From Pythium myriotylum (lineage: Eukaryota; Oomycota; Peronosporomycetes; Pythiales; Pythiaceae), in contig JALJCQ010000011.1 in the NCBI GenBank assembly GCA_023091665.1, forward strand, positions 372,001-436,000: a DNA stretch of 64,000 bases, written 5' to 3'. The position numbers and the translations under genes were made by a program. Below are positions 1 through 9,734 of this stretch, piece by piece. The first letter of the stretch is position 1. Each line of letters begins with the position of its first letter. The notes under the pieces are model-generated. The model saw only the letters and a list, made by a program, of their open reading frames with translations, was not told the DNA's origin and ran no database searches.

Positions 1-2922
1 AGGGCATTCTTGCACACTACCAAACACTTTGCGATTCAGCAACGATTGGAGCTCAGCCTTGATTGCAGCCTTCCACTGTGGCCAATCGGGCGATGCTCGA
101 CAATCTTCAATTGTCGTTGGGTCGGCATCCTGATCCTTGAGAGTAAGGAACGTACTCAAGTTGGCCTCTGCAAGCGTATCCACCGACGCACCAGTATGGA
201 CATCGGGGTGTGGCTCAGCAGGAGGCTCAACAGCAACTGCGCTACCATGAAGCTCGGCTCTGGTCCGACGCTTCCGCGGCACAAGGTCTTTGGCACCTTT
301 GGGGCGACCACGTTTATTGTTTTGTGGCGCCACCACAGTAGCTGGGGTTGGATCGACAGCTACTGGTGCTGGGTAGTTGGTTGCTTCGTTGACCGACGAT
401 CTCGTTACGCGCTCAGTAGCCGCGAAGGCATCTGGAGCGTTCTGCGCAATACGGTGGAGATGTAGGATTCGACGCACATCCTTCTCCCCCTGACCGGTGT
501 ATGGGTCACGGTGGGACTCCTTCGTGCGTGACTGATCGAAGTCGAACTGATCGCGGCTGCCATCATCCTCAGTGCTTCCCAGCTTTGGGAATGTAGACTC
601 ATCAAACTCACACATAGTGATGTGAGCGACGAACAAGTCACCAGTCTCGGGACTTAGATACCGGATGATAGATGGCGACTGAAAGCCAACATAGATTCCA
701 AGTTGTCGTTTCGGTCCGAACTTAGACTTTTGGTGAGGCGGTATGGGCACATACACGGCGCAGCCAAAGATCCTCAGGTGCGCGACAGACGGCGAGAAGC
801 CATGCGCAAGTTCGTATGGTGACAGAACATTCTCAGCTGACGGTCTGTACAGGAGAAGGTCGCCAGCATGGAGTACAGCATGTCCCCAACACGACAGAGG
901 TAAATTTGAACGAAGGAGTAGGGGGCGAGCTACCATCTGCACAAGCTTCACGAAATTCTCAGCATTCGTGTTGTGTGCATAGGGTACAGAGGTCTCCAAG
1001 GTTATGCCGGACGAGGCGCAAAACTCTTGAAATGACTTCGAGACATACTCCGAGGCATTATCGACGCGGACGTTCCTGATGGGGTGACTTGGGAACTGTG
1101 CCTTCAGCTGGATGATGGCGATAAGCAGCTTTGGCATCACCTCGTTCTTGGAAGTGAGGAGTTGTACCTTGGAGAAACGCGCCGATGTGTCCTTCACCAC
1201 CATATAGTAGCTGAATGGTCCTGAGGGTGGCGAGATGGGCCCACACATGTCGCTCACGAGGGTCTCAAAGTGGCTGTGAGGCTTGAACTTCTCGCTGGAG
1301 AACGAATTCTTCTTCTTGTTCGGAAGCTTCCCCATCGTGCATGGCGGGCAGACCCGAGGGAGGCGCCTTGGGATACTGAGAGCACTCAAAGGTATGCCCC
1401 GAACGGCCTTGGTAATCTTCTTCAACATTCCTCGTCCTGGATGGCCCATGCGATCATGCCATAACAGCAACGCATCCTTGTCGGCACGTGAAGGCACTTC
1501 TGCAAGGTAGGTGGTGTTGAGCGAAGACGTGGGTTTGATGTGCGAGAAGTATTGGCCATTGCCAGCCTGTGAGCACTCCTCCATCACATTTCCGTCCTTG
1601 TCCACTAGCCTTAGACACTCTGCTCCATCCGACGAGGTCGCCGTGTGGATGTGGAGGCCATTCTTCCGCAGATCATGGAAGCTGAGCAAGTTACGAGGGG
1701 ATGCTGGCGCGTACACAGCCCTTTGGACGTCAATCACAGTGCCGTTCGGCAAAGCAATGCGGGCGTGTCCAGCTGCCTTCGCGATCGGACTCGATCCACC
1801 CACAGTCGTGACGCTACTTGGTGCCAGAGAGGGATCAAGACTGACAAAGAACCGTTTTTCGTTGAGTATAACATGCGTCGTGGCGGAGTCGATGAGACAC
1901 AAGGCCCCATCTCCCCCTTCAGCGACTACGCTAACGAAACTCTCAACACAGTGCGATTCGCTTTCACTGTCATCGGAGAAGTCGGACATGAACGAGACTC
2001 TCTTGCCGGAGACTGTCTTCTTGCCTTTTGTACTGTCAGTGGACTTTGCATGCTGAGACTGTTGATACAACTTACAGTGGAATGCAGGCGTATTGCACTG
2101 TTTGGCCCAGTGTCCGAACAGCCCGCACTTGTGGCATGCGTCCTTCTGTGATGTCACCTTGCGTCCGTTCCTCGCATGGGGCTTGGCGTTCCGATAGCCA
2201 CCACGCTTGCCGTGCCGTCCTTTCCACTGCTTCTTGCCTCCGCGCTTTTGCTTCTGCTGGTTCTGTCCACCAGCATCACCATAGTTCACTTCGGGTGTGG
2301 AACCAGGTGTTGGGGGCAAGCGGCGCTCATCATGATTGCGTTGGAGCAGCAAGCCGTGCTTCTCGTCGAGCAACAGCACAGCAACAAGCTTGTCGAAGGT
2401 GTCATGGTTCATGCGTCTGTACCGCATCGCCAGGATACGTTCTGACGGGTGGAAAGTCGTCAGAGTCTTCTCAATCTTCTCAGACTCAGTGATCTTGCGA
2501 TCACACCATGACAGCTCGCTCGTGATGCCATAAAGCTTTGTCGTGTACTCTGTTACCGTCTTGAAGTTGTAAAAGCACAACTTATTCCACTCGTCGTTCA
2601 GCAAAGGCAGCATTGCTTGCTTCCGGTCAGTGTCAAACCGAAGCTTCAGACTCTGCCATATCACGGCAGGGTTCTGTTCTTCCAAGTAGTTGAACTTCAA
2701 GTCCTTGTGCAAGTGCCTGAGGATCAGGCACACAGCACGGGCAGCATTCCGACGTCTCTCTTCTGCTTGAGCATTGCTTGTAACAGGTACTACAAACGCG
2801 GGGTCAACCGTTGCTCCAAGACCATCGGCACAGAGGTAGTTGTACGCCTCAAGTGCCCAAACGATGTAGTTCGTTCCAGCAACATCAAGTGCTGGGAACT
2901 TGAGTTTTTCCAAGTCAGACAT
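1..2922 (-). mobile_element. Ty1/copia retrotransposon Gag-Pol (5' part, runs off window)
   Basis: An uninterrupted reading frame starts at the ATG at 2922 and reaches base 1 without a stop (974 codons), so the rest of Pol lies outside. Domains in order: a copia-type Gag (UBN2-like) of about 250 residues; a CCHC zinc knuckle CHKCGLFGHWAKQC near residue 263; an aspartic protease site with the variant triad D-S-A-T-T near residue 345; a GAG-pre-integrase HHCC segment (WHDRMGH then CPPC); an integrase core with the D (VSDMCGP), D (VRVDNASEY) and E (AHNTNAENF) positions; a basic proline-rich linker; and the first residues of the reverse transcriptase (QWKAAIKAELQSLLNRKVFG). The order protease-integrase-RT defines Copia. 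The frame is intact, which suggests a young insertion. RT, RNase H and the 3' LTR are not visible. Confidence 0.93.
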
Positions 2923-2962
2923 TTTGGAAACGAACTAAGTGTCTTTTAGAACAAGTTACAAG

Positions 2963-3490
2963 CTAGTCGTTGACACAAGCGTAGCAGGAGAAGCCGTTCT
3001 TGTCGTGCGCTTCGCGCCTCTTCTTCGCAGCTTCGTCGGCGGCTTGCTTGGCAGCGATTTCGTCCTACCGCAAGATGTCGAAGATGGCGGTTTCGACGAC
3101 TTTGCGCTGGCAGTCCGAATGGAACGGGAGAATGCCGAGAGCCTTGACGATCGCCTTCGTGCGGTTGCAGCCGACGGCGTGCTTGTTGAGCTCCTCGACG
3201 AAGCGGTGCTGGAGCCGGACCGTGCGCTCGATGGAGGCTTGGAGGTCGTCACGGAGCTTGTCGAGCGCCTTCTGGTCGTCCTCTTTCAGGGAGCGGATGC
3301 GCTTGAAGTCGGAGCGCGAGTCGAACGTCTGGACGTGGCGAGAACGGCGGCGGCTCCGGACTTTGACGGTCTTGACGGCTGGCCCAGCGGCGGAGAGGTT
3401 GAGCACCTTCTTCGTCTTCGTTGTCTTGGCGGCACTCGTACCCATGCAAGCGGGAATGGGGGCAGGCAACTCGGCTAGAGGCCACGCCAC
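2963..3490 (-). pseudogene. Leader ORF between putative 5' LTR and Gag, one internal TAG
   Basis: Between the putative primer-binding site and the Gag ATG lies a minus-strand frame of 175 sense codons interrupted once, by TAG at 3065-3067; it ends at a TAG at 2963-2965, 40 bp before gag. The predicted protein is basic at the N-terminus (runs of K, R and S), then has a charged helical stretch (SLKEDDQKALDKLRDDLQAS), and after the internal TAG a lysine/alanine-rich helix ending in FSCYACVND. It resembles no family I recognise. It could be an extra retroelement ORF, a captured host fragment, or chance. The helical composition on both sides of the stop argues that the frame was once coding. An alternative start is the Met 15 codons further in. 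Confidence 0.45.
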
Positions 3491-3720
3491 GGATCCACGG
3501 TAATTACAGCAGGGGCTTCGGCTTGAACGGGCAGGCCAACGCAGGGACCGGGGGACAGTCCACGGGTCGGGTTCAAGCGGGTCTTGCGCGGCGGGCAGAG
3601 GGACGGCGAGAGGTTCGCGTCAGCGAGCGGTCCAACAGCCTGCGCGGGTCGGGTCGGCGAGTCGACGGGTCGGCGAGAGGTCCGGGCTGACGGGTCGGGT
3701 CGGCTTGGTGGCGAGTCTCA

Positions 3721-3732
3721 GTGCTGATAACG
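3721..3732 (-). promoter_or_regulatory. Putative copia primer-binding site
   Basis: On the minus strand the 12 bases read CGTTATCAGCAC, which resembles the ..TTATCAGCAC.. primer-binding sites described next to 5' LTRs of Copia elements (initiator tRNA-Met related). It sits about 800 bp upstream of gag and directly beside a TG/CA boundary. Assignment is by position and resemblance only. Confidence 0.4.
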
Positions 3733-4023
3733 TGAGACGGGTTGACTTAGCCGGGACCGAGGGTGGACTTAGGCGAGGCCGAGGTTGACTTAGGAGGGGC
3801 GAGTTGACTTGAGCAGTAGATGGTAGAAGACCGAATGAGCTATATTTCCTGGGATGAAAATGGTGGGTGTAGGGAGCTAGCGCTGCAGAGTTCTGTGTCC
3901 TACATGGCCTGGATTTATTCACCCATCAATCGTGGTGGCAGCCATCATTTGTGGCGGCGTCCATCGTTGCCCGGCGCTCACAATCCTTGGTGACGCGCCG
4001 GCAACTGATTCCCAGGAATCACA
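3733..4023 (-). repeat. Candidate 5' LTR of the copia element
   Basis: Read on the minus strand this 291-bp segment begins TGTGATTCC and ends CCGTCTCA, giving the TG...CA ends expected of an LTR, and abuts the putative primer-binding site. It contains degenerate tandem copies of GTTGACTTAG (plus strand, about 3738-3810). The partner LTR lies outside the window, so neither LTR identity nor target-site duplication can be checked; the outer boundary is a guess. Confidence 0.33.
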
Positions 4024-4073
4024 TGTAAATATAGAGTAAACATGGAGGAACTGTCTCAAAAATCAAATAAAGT

Positions 4074-4116
4074 AAAAATCTCGTGCGCAGACCGCGGGTC
4101 TTTGCACGAGATTTTT
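4074..4116. repeat. Small foldback, A5-stem-T run
   Basis: A 13-nt perfect inverted repeat (AAAAATCTCGTGC and its complement) encloses a second 5-bp stem (AGACC/GGTCT) with a GCG loop; the right arm continues as a nine-T run to 4120. The architecture matches the foldback at 6241-6291. It is not a bacterial terminator in this eukaryotic context; a tiny non-autonomous element or a Pol III stop-like hairpin are possible. Confidence 0.6.
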
Positions 4117-4384
4117 TTTTATTTTCACACCATCCTCTCATACACTGGTTTAGAGTTATCTTTCAGCCGTTAAAACAACGTTCAATCCGGGCGTTTCATC
4201 ACCGTGAACAACGTTTCTTCAGTACATTCCGTCCCATTGAATCGTGCATCTCTCACACCCAGCCTCGAATCTTTCTCCTAACTCGATGAACCCATCGAGT
4301 CTACTTCGTTGAGCCCTAGTCGATGCGGCCGTTGGCTGCATGGGCAACACGGTCATTCTCTTATTCACCCTCGACAAGTCAGAA

Positions 4385-4875
4385 ATGACCAAGATCTCCA
4401 GCCTCCTCGTCTCGTTCCTGTGTGCGTGTGCACTTGTCCAGGCCGGCACTCCACAAACGTTCTCGGAAGGCACTCCACCGGGAAACGCCAACGTCGCCCG
4501 CGTGCTGCGGTGGGGCCTAGGTCACGGAGAAGGCCACGGCGGCACAAGTGGTGGACACGGTACTTCAGGCGGCACGAGTGGAGGAATTCGCCCTTCCGAC
4601 TGGGCGAACGTCATCGGCACGTTGGGTGACAGCTACCCATACGGCTCGTCGAATTCGCAAACCACGACGAGCACAACCTACACTCTGGACGGTGAGAAAC
4701 GTCTGGTAGCGGAGCGCAGGACTTCAACCGGACCGGCAATCTGTCGCCACACGTTTCTGTTCCGAAAACGGGTGCAGTACCAGCTCCTGTACCCGAAAGT
4801 GCTGCGCCGTCTTCAGTGCCAGCACTATCTGTTTCGGCAACTGCAGTACTCAGCGTAGCGATAGTGCTGCTTTGA
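4385..4875 (+). pseudogene. Glycine-rich secreted protein gene with 1-nt frameshift
   Basis: The frame starting at the ATG at 4385 opens with a signal peptide (MTKISSLLVSFLCACALVQA) followed by a mature N-terminus and a Gly/His/Ser-rich repeat region (GHGG, GGTSGG). Around 4690-4705, in GACGGTGAGAAACG, coding quality switches to another frame, which continues with a Pro/Ala/Ser-rich tail and ends in a hydrophobic GPI-anchor-like C-terminus (VLSVAIVLL) at a TGA at 4873-4875. One missing base in the A-run would join the two halves; no acceptable GT-AG intron does so in phase. I therefore call it frameshifted, or a sequencing error in a homopolymer. As it stands the first frame reads to 4858. 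It is probably a cell-wall or secreted protein of unknown function. Confidence 0.6.
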
Positions 4876-5175
4876 TACTGTACACAGCATTTTTTAACCT
4901 CTCAGTGACCTTTGACATTATGTCCAGCGCCAGTTGCCGATTCTGTCAAGCAGAACTTATCACAATCCAATGCTATCACTCGTTCCTTGGGATTGATCAT
5001 GGTTTTGGGCGCTTGATGCATTTAGTTATTAGCCGGAGTACCAGAAAATCACGACCCAAAGGCTAGACTAGCTGCTGCGTGATTCGAGCGCTTCCCAGGA
5101 TCAACCTCACCATGACTTCGAGTAGTCGATGACCCTACATCCACAAAGACACGTCAACATGCGTTCCCCTCGAAG
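4876..5175. other. Spacer without recognised gene
   Basis: I see no coding signal or repeat between the secreted-protein gene and the LINE relic. It is the 3' flank of the former and possibly degenerate LINE sequence. Confidence 0.5.
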
Positions 5176-6935
5176 GTGGATCCCTCACAGCATACTTACG
5201 TCGGTCCTGATGAGCATCACAATGCTGAAAGGAAGAAGACAGATGAATGCACACCACTCAGTACCTGGTTAAAAAAGAATGGCTGCTCCTTCGCGAGCTT
5301 GAAGGAGGACATATCGCGGGATGGGACCACCTCAACTTACGTCACGGTTGCCCGCACTGTCCAGCGGCTCCGGATAGTGGCCTTATCAACCATATCTTCT
5401 GGGAATGCCCAACGGCCCAAGCTCTCTGGGCGCGGCTCCAGCATCAATGGGGACTTTAGGACGACTGGAGCCGCGATGCGACAAGAGTTGAACAGGCGAT
5501 CTTCGGGCTCGACCCCTACAGCTTTCCATACGCTCTCTGGATGGACATGGATCGCGTGGACTGTGACGACCACGACACCATCACAATCATCCATGAGGCG
5601 GCACAGGGCGCGTGGCAGCAGCACGTTCTCGTCACGCTCGCCACTATATGGCGCTGGCGCCACCATATTGTCGACAACTGCCTCGGCTGGACCAAGAACC
5701 ATGCTGTGCTTTACCACGCTGGGCCGCTGCATCAGGGGCACCAGAATATAATATCGAATTGACTGTGACGATGTCAGAGGCAATAGTTGATAATTCAGTA
5801 TGCATGGCAGCAATAATACTAATTGCAATAACTGCAGTGTATTGACCATTATGGGACCAACGTAGAAGCGTTCCACATCTCCCAATTCTCCTTCAAGAAC
5901 ATAAGCATTTCAAAGTTGGCTGGGAGCATTGCCGAGCGGTGTTCCGACAACACAAACTTGCACTCAGAAAAAAGGCGTTCACGATTGCTAGTCGGAGGAA
6001 TGCACCGCAGGAGTGGCGAATACACAATCGCACGTGGGTTCATGCGGGGTTCGCACGACGGAGGATCTCCGTCACGAAATCCACTTCTTCTTATTGATCA
6101 TCGACCGCCTGCGAGGCCTCAACGAATAGAAGCAAGGCCTCGCGGTCGGTCGTTGACGGTGGAACATCGTTTGTGAGACGAACAACCGCCCGCTCGAATG
6201 CCGGGGGGGTGCATCGAGATGAGACCCATTGTGGGGTAATAAAAACCCTGAGCGAGGCATGCAGCCGCTGCATGCCTCGCTCAGGGTTTTTTTTACGCCG
6301 GTTCAAGTCGGTGCATCAGGTTCGCGACCCACGACAGCAATTCCTTCGGGCCATGGAGACCCGCCTGGACAAAGATCCACGCCCGAGCGTGGTGGGCGGG
6401 GATGGAGCGAGGCACGTGCTTTTATTCGACTGCGGATCACGCGGCAACCCGGATCCCGGCGAGGCCGGGGAGATCATCCATGCGTGTGAATGATGGCGCA
6501 TGTCAACCATGACCATCGTCTGGAGTGCGTATAAGTCGTACGACTACAAACAACAGAGCGGAATATCTCGATCTTATAGCAGGGCTCGAGGCTGCCAAGC
6601 ACCACAACTGATCGGTTGAAGTTGTCGGCAACAGCGCTCTTATACTCCGCCAGCTCCGTCTTTATCGCCCGCCAAGACACCCTCGACTACGGCCACTGTA
6701 CGCAGTGGCGCGGCGCCTAGCGGATGAACTACGTGCCAGGGAATGGCACCATCATCTCCGTGCTTCCAACAAGATGGCCGATCCCGCAGCCAACGTAGCG
6801 ATGGACTCGAAGAGGAGTAGCCAAGGCCTATATTGTTCCGTGTGGCCACACCACGGGCAGCTGTGTCAGTTGCTCGCGACCGACTTCCAAGAATGGCAGT
6901 CGAGATATCTACTGCGCAACCTTCAGCGGTAGGAA
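5176..6935 (+). mobile_element. Decayed LINE (non-LTR) 3' end: zf-RVT plus RNase H
   Basis: Pieces in shifted frames line up as the C-terminal part of a LINE ORF2. At 5247-5459 is the RT zinc-binding tail (GCPHC ... INHIFWECP, CxxC-HxxxxC). It is followed, after an in-frame TAG, by a Trp-rich segment (VTLATIWRWRHHIV). At 6415-6450 is the start of an RNase H domain (LLFDCGSRGNPDPGEAG). From about 6550 comes its middle part (RAEYLDLIAGLEAAK), and at 6740-6810 its C-terminal part (WHHHLRASNKMADPAAN). Multiple stops and frame changes show it is dead. A perfect 24-bp foldback (6241-6291) interrupts it. No endonuclease or main RT domain remains in the window. Confidence 0.82.
6241..6291. repeat. 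Perfect 24-bp inverted repeat with 3-nt loop
   Basis: Arms 6241-6264 and 6268-6291 are exact reverse complements separated by CCG; the left arm starts AAAAACCC and the right arm runs into eight T. It lies inside the RNase H region of the dead LINE and has the same A5...T8 layout as 4074-4120. Confidence 0.85.
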
Positions 6936-7198
6936 GCAGGGCCACCAGACACGGCTATAGAATAAACCTCACCTTCAAAGCAAAGCATAAAACTCATATC
7001 CGATAGACCTCATCTCAAAAGTATAAGTCAGAAAAAGAGAATTTTGGATTCCTAAGGATATCACAGACTCATTTCGCAGAAATCATACGCGACTGTAGTA
7101 CTCCTTGTTTGCATGCAGCACTCGTGGCATCAAAAACCGCCTGCTTACTCATTCTTAGCTGCGCTGGATGGATGGTGGGTTGGCCACTTTTTACAGCC

Positions 7199-8335
7199 TT
7201 ACTTGCCCGGGTGGAGACCGAGCACGCCCGGACTCGGCTTGCCCTGCACCTCGCCAAAGTACAACGCCAGCGTCGCCTTGAGACGCTCCAAGTTCGCGCG
7301 ATCCTCCATCCAGGACTGGAACTTGAGCGAGCCAGCCTGCGAGACCTCCCATGCACGAGGAGAGCCCGGCGTAGCGTCCACGTCCGTGCGTGTAGAGATG
7401 CCCTGGTACACAGTGCTCTGCGTCTGCTTGGAGAGAGCCCAGTTGACGAAGAACTTGGCAGCGGCCGGGTGAGGTGCCTTCTTGAGGATGGCGATGCGTT
7501 GACCCCACGAGAGGTACGGCGAGCTGGCGTCCTTGCCGGTAATGACACGGATGGAGTCGCCACTCGGCGCGCGTCCGGCAAAACCGATGGCCGTCTTCTT
7601 GGCCGCGACGAACTGGCCGGCGCTATCGGAGCCGCGCTGGAAGAGCAGGTTCTGCTTGCTGAGTTTGTCCACCCAGTCCCAGCCATACTTGTCGATGTAC
7701 TGCGAGTACACGAAGAGCGCGGCGTCGTCGTCGTGTGGGTAGGACGAGGAGATGAGGTCTTTGTAGACAGGGTTGCCGAGGTCCTGCGCGTTCTTGGGGA
7801 TCGGCAAGCCGCTGGCATTCAGCTGCGCCTCGTCGTAGAAGTAGCTGAAGGTGAAGACGACATGGGCCGCCCAGGCGCCGTCCGGGTCGACGAAGCCCGG
7901 ATAGATCTTGGAGAAGCCCGCTGGTTTGTACTTGAGCAGCTTGTCCTGCGACTTCCAGCGAGGGTAGTCCTGCAGCGTCTGTAGCGCGACGACGTCGGCC
8001 ACGAGCGAGTTGGTAGCGAGCTGGTTGTCGATACGCACGTTGTGGTACTTGGAGTAGTCGACGACCATGGTGAGGTTGATCTTGGGGTAGGCGGCGCGGA
8101 AGGCGTTGACGACCCAGTCTTGCTGGTCCGATGTGTCTCCGCCGTGGTAGACGACGAGGTTGCCTCCTTCCTTGATGGCGTCTTGGTAGAGTTGGTCGAG
8201 CGACTTGGTTTCTTCCTGGACGGCATTGGTGTAAGCCGCGTTGTTCTGGAGAACGGGCGAGTAGTTGGTGGCGGATGCTTGGGTGGATGTGGCGAGCATC
8301 GCGGCCAGCGGCGCGAGGAGAGCGAGCACTTGCAT
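7199..8335 (-). CDS. Secreted bacterial-type ABC substrate-binding protein (left copy)
   Basis: An intronless frame of 378 aa. A signal peptide (MQVLALLAPLAAMLATSTQASA) is followed by a type-2 periplasmic-binding-protein fold like those of Fe(III)/AfuA-type solute-binding proteins. The N-lobe contains LYQDAIKEGGNLVVYHGGDT and a W-V-x-A-F-x-A-x-Y-P motif; in the hinge and C-lobe are SPYLSWGQRIAILKKAPHP and AAKFFVNWALSK. Related proteins in bacteria deliver iron or anions to an ABC permease; none is encoded here, so an extracellular binding or scavenging role is inferred. The family is bacterial in origin, suggesting horizontal transfer. The ATG is chosen because the signal peptide begins there, 119 bp downstream of an oomycete Inr-FPR core promoter. 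The gene is identical to, and divergent from, the copy at 9735-10871. Confidence 0.85.
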   Translation of the reverse strand: MQVLALLAPLAAMLATSTQASATNYSPVLQNNAAYTNAVQEETKSLDQLYQDAIKEGGNLVVYHGGDTSDQQDWVVNAFRAAYPKINLTMVVDYSKYHNVRIDNQLATNSLVADVVALQTLQDYPRWKSQDKLLKYKPAGFSKIYPGFVDPDGAWAAHVVFTFSYFYDEAQLNASGLPIPKNAQDLGNPVYKDLISSSYPHDDDAALFVYSQYIDKYGWDWVDKLSKQNLLFQRGSDSAGQFVAAKKTAIGFAGRAPSGDSIRVITGKDASSPYLSWGQRIAILKKAPHPAAAKFFVNWALSKQTQSTVYQGISTRTDVDATPGSPRAWEVSQAGSLKFQSWMEDRANLERLKATLALYFGEVQGKPSPGVLGLHPGK

Positions 8336-8453
8336 TGTTGTTGGGTGGGTGAGTTGTTGGCTTGGTCGTCTCTCGATTCAGTCGTCGGCGGGGCGGCGCG
8401 GGGCGGGATGGCCGTGGCCGTGGCCGTGGCCGTGGACTTGTCTTTGAAGAGTG

Positions 8454-8467
8454 AAATTGGAGAATGG
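8454..8467 (-). promoter_or_regulatory. Oomycete Inr+FPR core promoter (left gene)
   Basis: The minus strand reads CCATTCTCCAATTT, an exact match to the oomycete initiator plus flanking promoter region consensus (YCATTYYNCAWTTT). It lies 119 bp upstream of the ATG at 8335 and is the mirror image of 9603-9616. Confidence 0.7.
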
Positions 8468-8888
8468 TGTTGGAATGGATCCTTGGGAGTTGGTTCTGGT
8501 GGGGAGTCGCAGTGGGCGCCGCTTTTCGGTTGTTGGTACCCAGAGTATTGTGTCGTGATGGCGTATCTGCGACGAAAGAGCGCTTGGAGTAGCGGGCAAA
8601 CACTACTGATGTGTAAGCAGACGGGCCGCGGACGGGTCGTAATACAGTGTACTGTGGTGGCTCTGCTGAGAACGGCATCACCGCCGAGTGAGCGGCGACG
8701 CGTGGAGCGTGCCATTGGGCGCGGGTGGTCTGACTCTCGTGACCGCTCGCCTGTCGCGTGGGTGGGCGGCGGCTCTCCAGTTGCCGAGACCTTGAAGCAG
8801 AGAGGGGGCGTCGGGCGTCATCGCGATGGTTCTTGGTGGTGGATTACGAGGGGGCAGTCTGTGTGGCGGCGTGGTCGCTCATAAGGGA

Positions 8889-9181
8889 GATAGTGCACAT
8901 TGAAGTGGACGTCTTCTTCATCAAAAACCACTGTGATTGACAATCAGGGGTGGTTGGACTGGCCATCAAGAAGAGCCAATGGTGAGGTCCAACCACCCCT
9001 GATTGTCAATCAGATAGTGCACATTGAAGTGGACGTCTTCTTCATCAAAAACCACTGTGATTGACAATCAGGGGTGGTTGGACCTCACCATTGGCTCTTC
9101 TTGATGGCCAGTCCAACCACCCCTGATTGTCAATCACAGTGGTTTTTGATGAAGAAGACGTCCACTTCAATGTGCACTATC
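8889..9181. repeat. Palindrome centre: 45-bp units and 79-bp hairpin elements (A-H-A-H'-A')
   Basis: A 45-bp unit A (GATAGTGCACATTGAAGTGG...CCACTG) occurs at 8889-8933, again in the same orientation at 9013-9057, and inverted at 9137-9181. Between the copies lies a 79-bp element H (8934-9012) with 26-bp terminal inverted repeats beginning TGATTGACAATCAGGGGTGG and a 27-bp interior; its inverted copy is at 9058-9136. The middle A forms the loop of the 4-kb palindrome. H looks like a minute MITE-like or snapback unit. No coding potential is evident. Confidence 0.9.
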
Positions 9182-9602
9182 TCCCTTATGAGCGACCACG
9201 CCGCCACACAGACTGCCCCCTCGTAATCCACCACCAAGAACCATCGCGATGACGCCCGACGCCCCCTCTCTGCTTCAAGGTCTCGGCAACTGGAGAGCCG
9301 CCGCCCACCCACGCGACAGGCGAGCGGTCACGAGAGTCAGACCACCCGCGCCCAATGGCACGCTCCACGCGTCGCCGCTCACTCGGCGGTGATGCCGTTC
9401 TCAGCAGAGCCACCACAGTACACTGTATTACGACCCGTCCGCGGCCCGTCTGCTTACACATCAGTAGTGTTTGCCCGCTACTCCAAGCGCTCTTTCGTCG
9501 CAGATACGCCATCACGACACAATACTCTGGGTACCAACAACCGAAAAGCGGCGCCCACTGCGACTCCCCACCAGAACCAACTCCCAAGGATCCATTCCAA
9601 CA

Positions 9603-9616
9603 CCATTCTCCAATTT
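9603..9616 (+). promoter_or_regulatory. Oomycete Inr+FPR core promoter (right gene)
   Basis: CCATTCTCCAATTT matches the oomycete Inr-FPR consensus and lies 119 bp before the ATG at 9735. A (GGCCAC)n hexamer run at about 9637-9662 follows it in the 5' leader. Confidence 0.7.
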
Positions 9617-9734
9617 CACTCTTCAAAGACAAGTCCACGGCCACGGCCACGGCCACGGCCATCCCGCCCCGCGCCGCCCCGCCGACGACTGAATCGAGAG
9701 ACGACCAAGCCAACAACTCACCCACCCAACAACA

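Noticed and set aside
4696..4723. 28-bp GTGAGA...GCAG segment in the glycine-rich gene as an intron
   Set aside because: Too short for a spliceosomal intron, and it does not restore the downstream frame; a 1-nt deletion explains the data better.
6241..6291. Rho-independent terminator
   Set aside because: Hairpin plus T-run looks like one, but the window is eukaryotic nuclear DNA and the hairpin lies inside a dead LINE.
8042..8884. Long antisense frames inside the palindrome (280, 298, 352 codons) and their mirror images
   Set aside because: They overlap the substrate-binding-protein gene or its leader, are of low-complexity Arg/Ser/Thr or Val/Gly composition, and are shadows of a GC-rich coding region.
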